A DNA stretch of 64,000 nucleotides from Lachnospiraceae bacterium (GTDB taxonomy: Bacteria; Bacillota; Clostridia; Lachnospirales; Lachnospiraceae). This document shows, one piece after another, positions 62,440-64,000 of the stretch (the first letter of the stretch is position 1; each line of letters starts with the position of its first letter). A program made the position numbers and the translations under genes. The stretch covers positions 39,095-103,094 of the forward strand of contig JAFVXW010000005.1 in the NCBI GenBank assembly GCA_017500935.1, in the 5' to 3' direction. The notes beneath the pieces were generated by a model. That model did not search any database, was not told the DNA's origin, and worked only from the letters and a program-made list of their open reading frames with translations.

Positions 62440-63681
62440 ATGGCAAGAAAAAAAGACACACCACAAAAAGCAGCGCTTCGTGAAATGATGAGTTCCTTCA
62501 TGAAGGAAAACAACGTCAAGATCAAAGATGGAACAGATGTTAATTCCATCATGCGTGACATGATGTCTGTTATTCTGGAAGGTGCCTTGGATGAAGAGCT
62601 TGATCAGGAACTCGGTTATTCTAAGTATGACTATCGCAACAAAGAAACCGAAAACAGCCGAAACGGTCATTCTCAAAAGACTATGCATACTAGCTACGGT
62701 GATATGGAACTGGATATTCCAAGAGACCGCAAAGGTGAATTCGAGCCACAGATTATCAAGAAATATCAAAATACAGTAACTCAGGACATGGAAGAAAAAA
62801 TCATCTCCATGTACGCTAAAGGCATGACTACAGGAGATATCGAAAGTCACATGCGGGAACTTTACGATATAGAAATCTCTGACAGTACAATCAGCCGTAT
62901 CACAGATAAGATTTTACCTATCGTGAAAGAATGGCAGGAAAGACCATTGGAAGAGATATATGCAGTGGTCTTTATGGATGCAATCCACTACCATGTCCGT
63001 CACGAAGGTCGTATTGTCAAACGTGCTGTGTACATAGCAATCGGCATTGACATGGACGGTCACAAAGATGTCCTGGGTATGTATGTAGGTCAAAATGAAA
63101 GTGCTAAATTCTGGCTGTCTATCCTGAATGGTCTTAAAAATCGTGGAGTACGTGATATACTGATAGCCTGTGTTGACGGCCTTTCCGGTTTCCCTCAGGC
63201 AATCGAAGCTGTTTATCCGGAAACAGAAGTTCAACAGTGCATTATTCATCAGATTCGGAATACAACTCAATTCGTATCGTATAAAGAAATCAAACCTTTA
63301 ATGGCTGATTTGAAACGTGTTTATGCAGCGCCTACTGAAGAGATTGCCGTATCGGAATTAGATGCTTTTGATGCCAAATGGAGCGGAAAATACCCGAAGA
63401 TTGCCAAATCCTGGAGGGATAATTGGGCAAATTTATCAACATATTTCAAATATCCAGAAGCGGTTCGCAGGCTCATTTATACTACCAATGCAATCGAAGG
63501 CTTTAACCGCCAACTCCGAAAAGTCACCAAATCCAAGACAGTATTTCCTTCTGATGAAAGTCTGATAAAAATGCTGTATCTGGCAACAATGGATATCACC
63601 AAAAAATGGACCGGCCATCGCCAGGATTGGGGACAGATCCATTCTCAGCTCGAGATATATTTCGAGGAAAGATTATCCTGA
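62440..63681 (+). CDS. IS256-family transposase
   Basis: A 413-residue DDE transposase of the MULE-like fold. Acidic residues are in AVVFMDAIHYHVR (first Asp), IACVDGLSGFPQA (second Asp) and IYTTNAIEGFNRQLRKVTKSK (Glu). The N-terminal half holds the DNA-binding region and the MRELYDIEISDSTISRITDKI motif. The ATG follows GGAGG inside the left end; an upstream TTG frame start is less likely. Full length and apparently active. Confidence 0.95.
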   Translation: MARKKDTPQKAALREMMSSFMKENNVKIKDGTDVNSIMRDMMSVILEGALDEELDQELGYSKYDYRNKETENSRNGHSQKTMHTSYGDMELDIPRDRKGEFEPQIIKKYQNTVTQDMEEKIISMYAKGMTTGDIESHMRELYDIEISDSTISRITDKILPIVKEWQERPLEEIYAVVFMDAIHYHVRHEGRIVKRAVYIAIGIDMDGHKDVLGMYVGQNESAKFWLSILNGLKNRGVRDILIACVDGLSGFPQAIEAVYPETEVQQCIIHQIRNTTQFVSYKEIKPLMADLKRVYAAPTEEIAVSELDAFDAKWSGKYPKIAKSWRDNWANLSTYFKYPEAVRRLIYTTNAIEGFNRQLRKVTKSKTVFPSDESLIKMLYLATMDITKKWTGHRQDWGQIHSQLEIYFEERLS

Positions 63682-63751
63682 TTAATAGCTGGAAAGGGCT
63701 GCTAAAGGCAGTCTTACTTGACATGCCCATGGCCAGCGTTATAATACATTC

Positions 63752-63786
63752 AAAGGGCAAAGCCCGAAAAAATGGCTTTGCCCTTT
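63752..63786 (+). terminator. Terminator of the transposase gene
   Basis: AAAGGGCAAAGCC / GGCTTTGCCCTTT stem with a nine-base loop, inside the IS right end. Confidence 0.7.
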
Positions 63787-63846
63787 AGCAACTAATGACA
63801 TATCTTATATCAGTTTTCTACTTTACACAAACTTTGAAACGGTCTC

Positions 63847-63854
63847 AGGCATCC
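63847..63854 (+). repeat. Target-site duplication, right copy
   Basis: Exact match to the left copy. The 146 bases beyond it, to the window end, show no gene I can support. Confidence 0.9.
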
Positions 63855-64000
63855 TCTTATTTTCATCGTTTTGCTTGATTTTACTGACTTTTTCTCCGAT
63901 AGAGAGCCTTATGGACGTCCTTTTATCTGTTAAAGGCTCCCTTTAGAGAATTTATGACAAAGCGTTATGCAGCTTTCATCCGGTTATCATGTGCCTGATA

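Larger units (their letters stand above)
62367..63846 (+). mobile_element. IS256-family insertion sequence, complete
   Basis: A 1480-bp element with imperfect terminal inverted repeats. Both ends read GAGA, a variable stretch, then AAAGTTTGTGTAAA and further matches to AAACTGATnTAAG. It carries one transposase gene and has the 8-bp target duplication. The intact ends and gene point to a recent insertion. Confidence 0.93.

Overview
The window looks like a chromosomal segment of a spore-forming, anaerobic gut Bacillota of the Lachnospiraceae, plausibly Blautia-like. The genus is inference. Support comes from the spore genes gpr, spoIIP and sigK, from codY, from a tetrahydrofolate riboswitch in front of folT, from strong AGGAGG-type ribosome sites, and from a B12-independent, glycyl-radical propanediol microcompartment locus. 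No tRNA, rRNA or CRISPR array was seen.

Layout. (1) 0-12.4 kb holds ordinary metabolic and membrane genes: degV, a MATE exporter, hflK-hflC, an amino-acid:sodium symporter, riboswitch-folT-trxA, an orphan cbiG-like gene, an EamA transporter, a GH31 glycosidase and a polysaccharide deacetylase. (2) 12.4-26 kb starts with a 12-TM LuxR regulator on the minus strand. It is followed by a compact plus-strand run of twelve genes: a small LuxR-type HTH protein, six zinc-ribbon proteins (three of them membrane proteins), a membrane protein with a Gly/Ser/Asn/Trp repeat tail, a complete Fe3+-type ABC importer (binding lipoprotein, fused permease, ATPase) and an exported beta-propeller protein. Gaps are tiny or negative and the run ends at one terminator. 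I do not recognise it as a described system, and it is the best candidate for something new here. (3) 26-44.3 kb is a fucose/rhamnose-type glycyl-radical microcompartment region (GRM5-like). It has fucO on the minus strand and then a long plus-strand operon: propanediol dehydratase and activase, EutS- and EutP-like proteins, class II aldolase, GlcG/PduO-C-like protein, CoA-acylating aldehyde dehydrogenase, zinc-type alcohol dehydrogenase, seven shell proteins in total, PduL, PduS, a DeoR regulator, and a ParA ATPase with a disordered partner. (4) 44.3-60.6 kb is core genome with conserved Bacillota order: a DtxR-like regulator, rpsT, gpr, spoIIP, lepA, hemW, a frameshifted dus, sigK, comM, dprA, topA, codY, rpsB, tsf. 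(5) 60.6-64 kb is an AT-rich accessory end with an AbrB-like protein, an unknown 354-residue protein and an intact IS256-family element with an 8-bp target duplication.

How the parts work together. The microcompartment operon encodes aldolase cleavage of a deoxyhexulose phosphate to lactaldehyde. FucO reduces lactaldehyde to 1,2-propanediol. The glycyl-radical dehydratase converts this to propionaldehyde inside the shell. The aldehyde is then split between propionyl-CoA/propionyl-phosphate (PduP, PduL) and propanol (alcohol dehydrogenase), with PduS/PduT as a likely electron conduit. Five proteins carry the same short amphipathic targeting helix. The ParA-type pair at the operon end suggests active positioning of the compartments.
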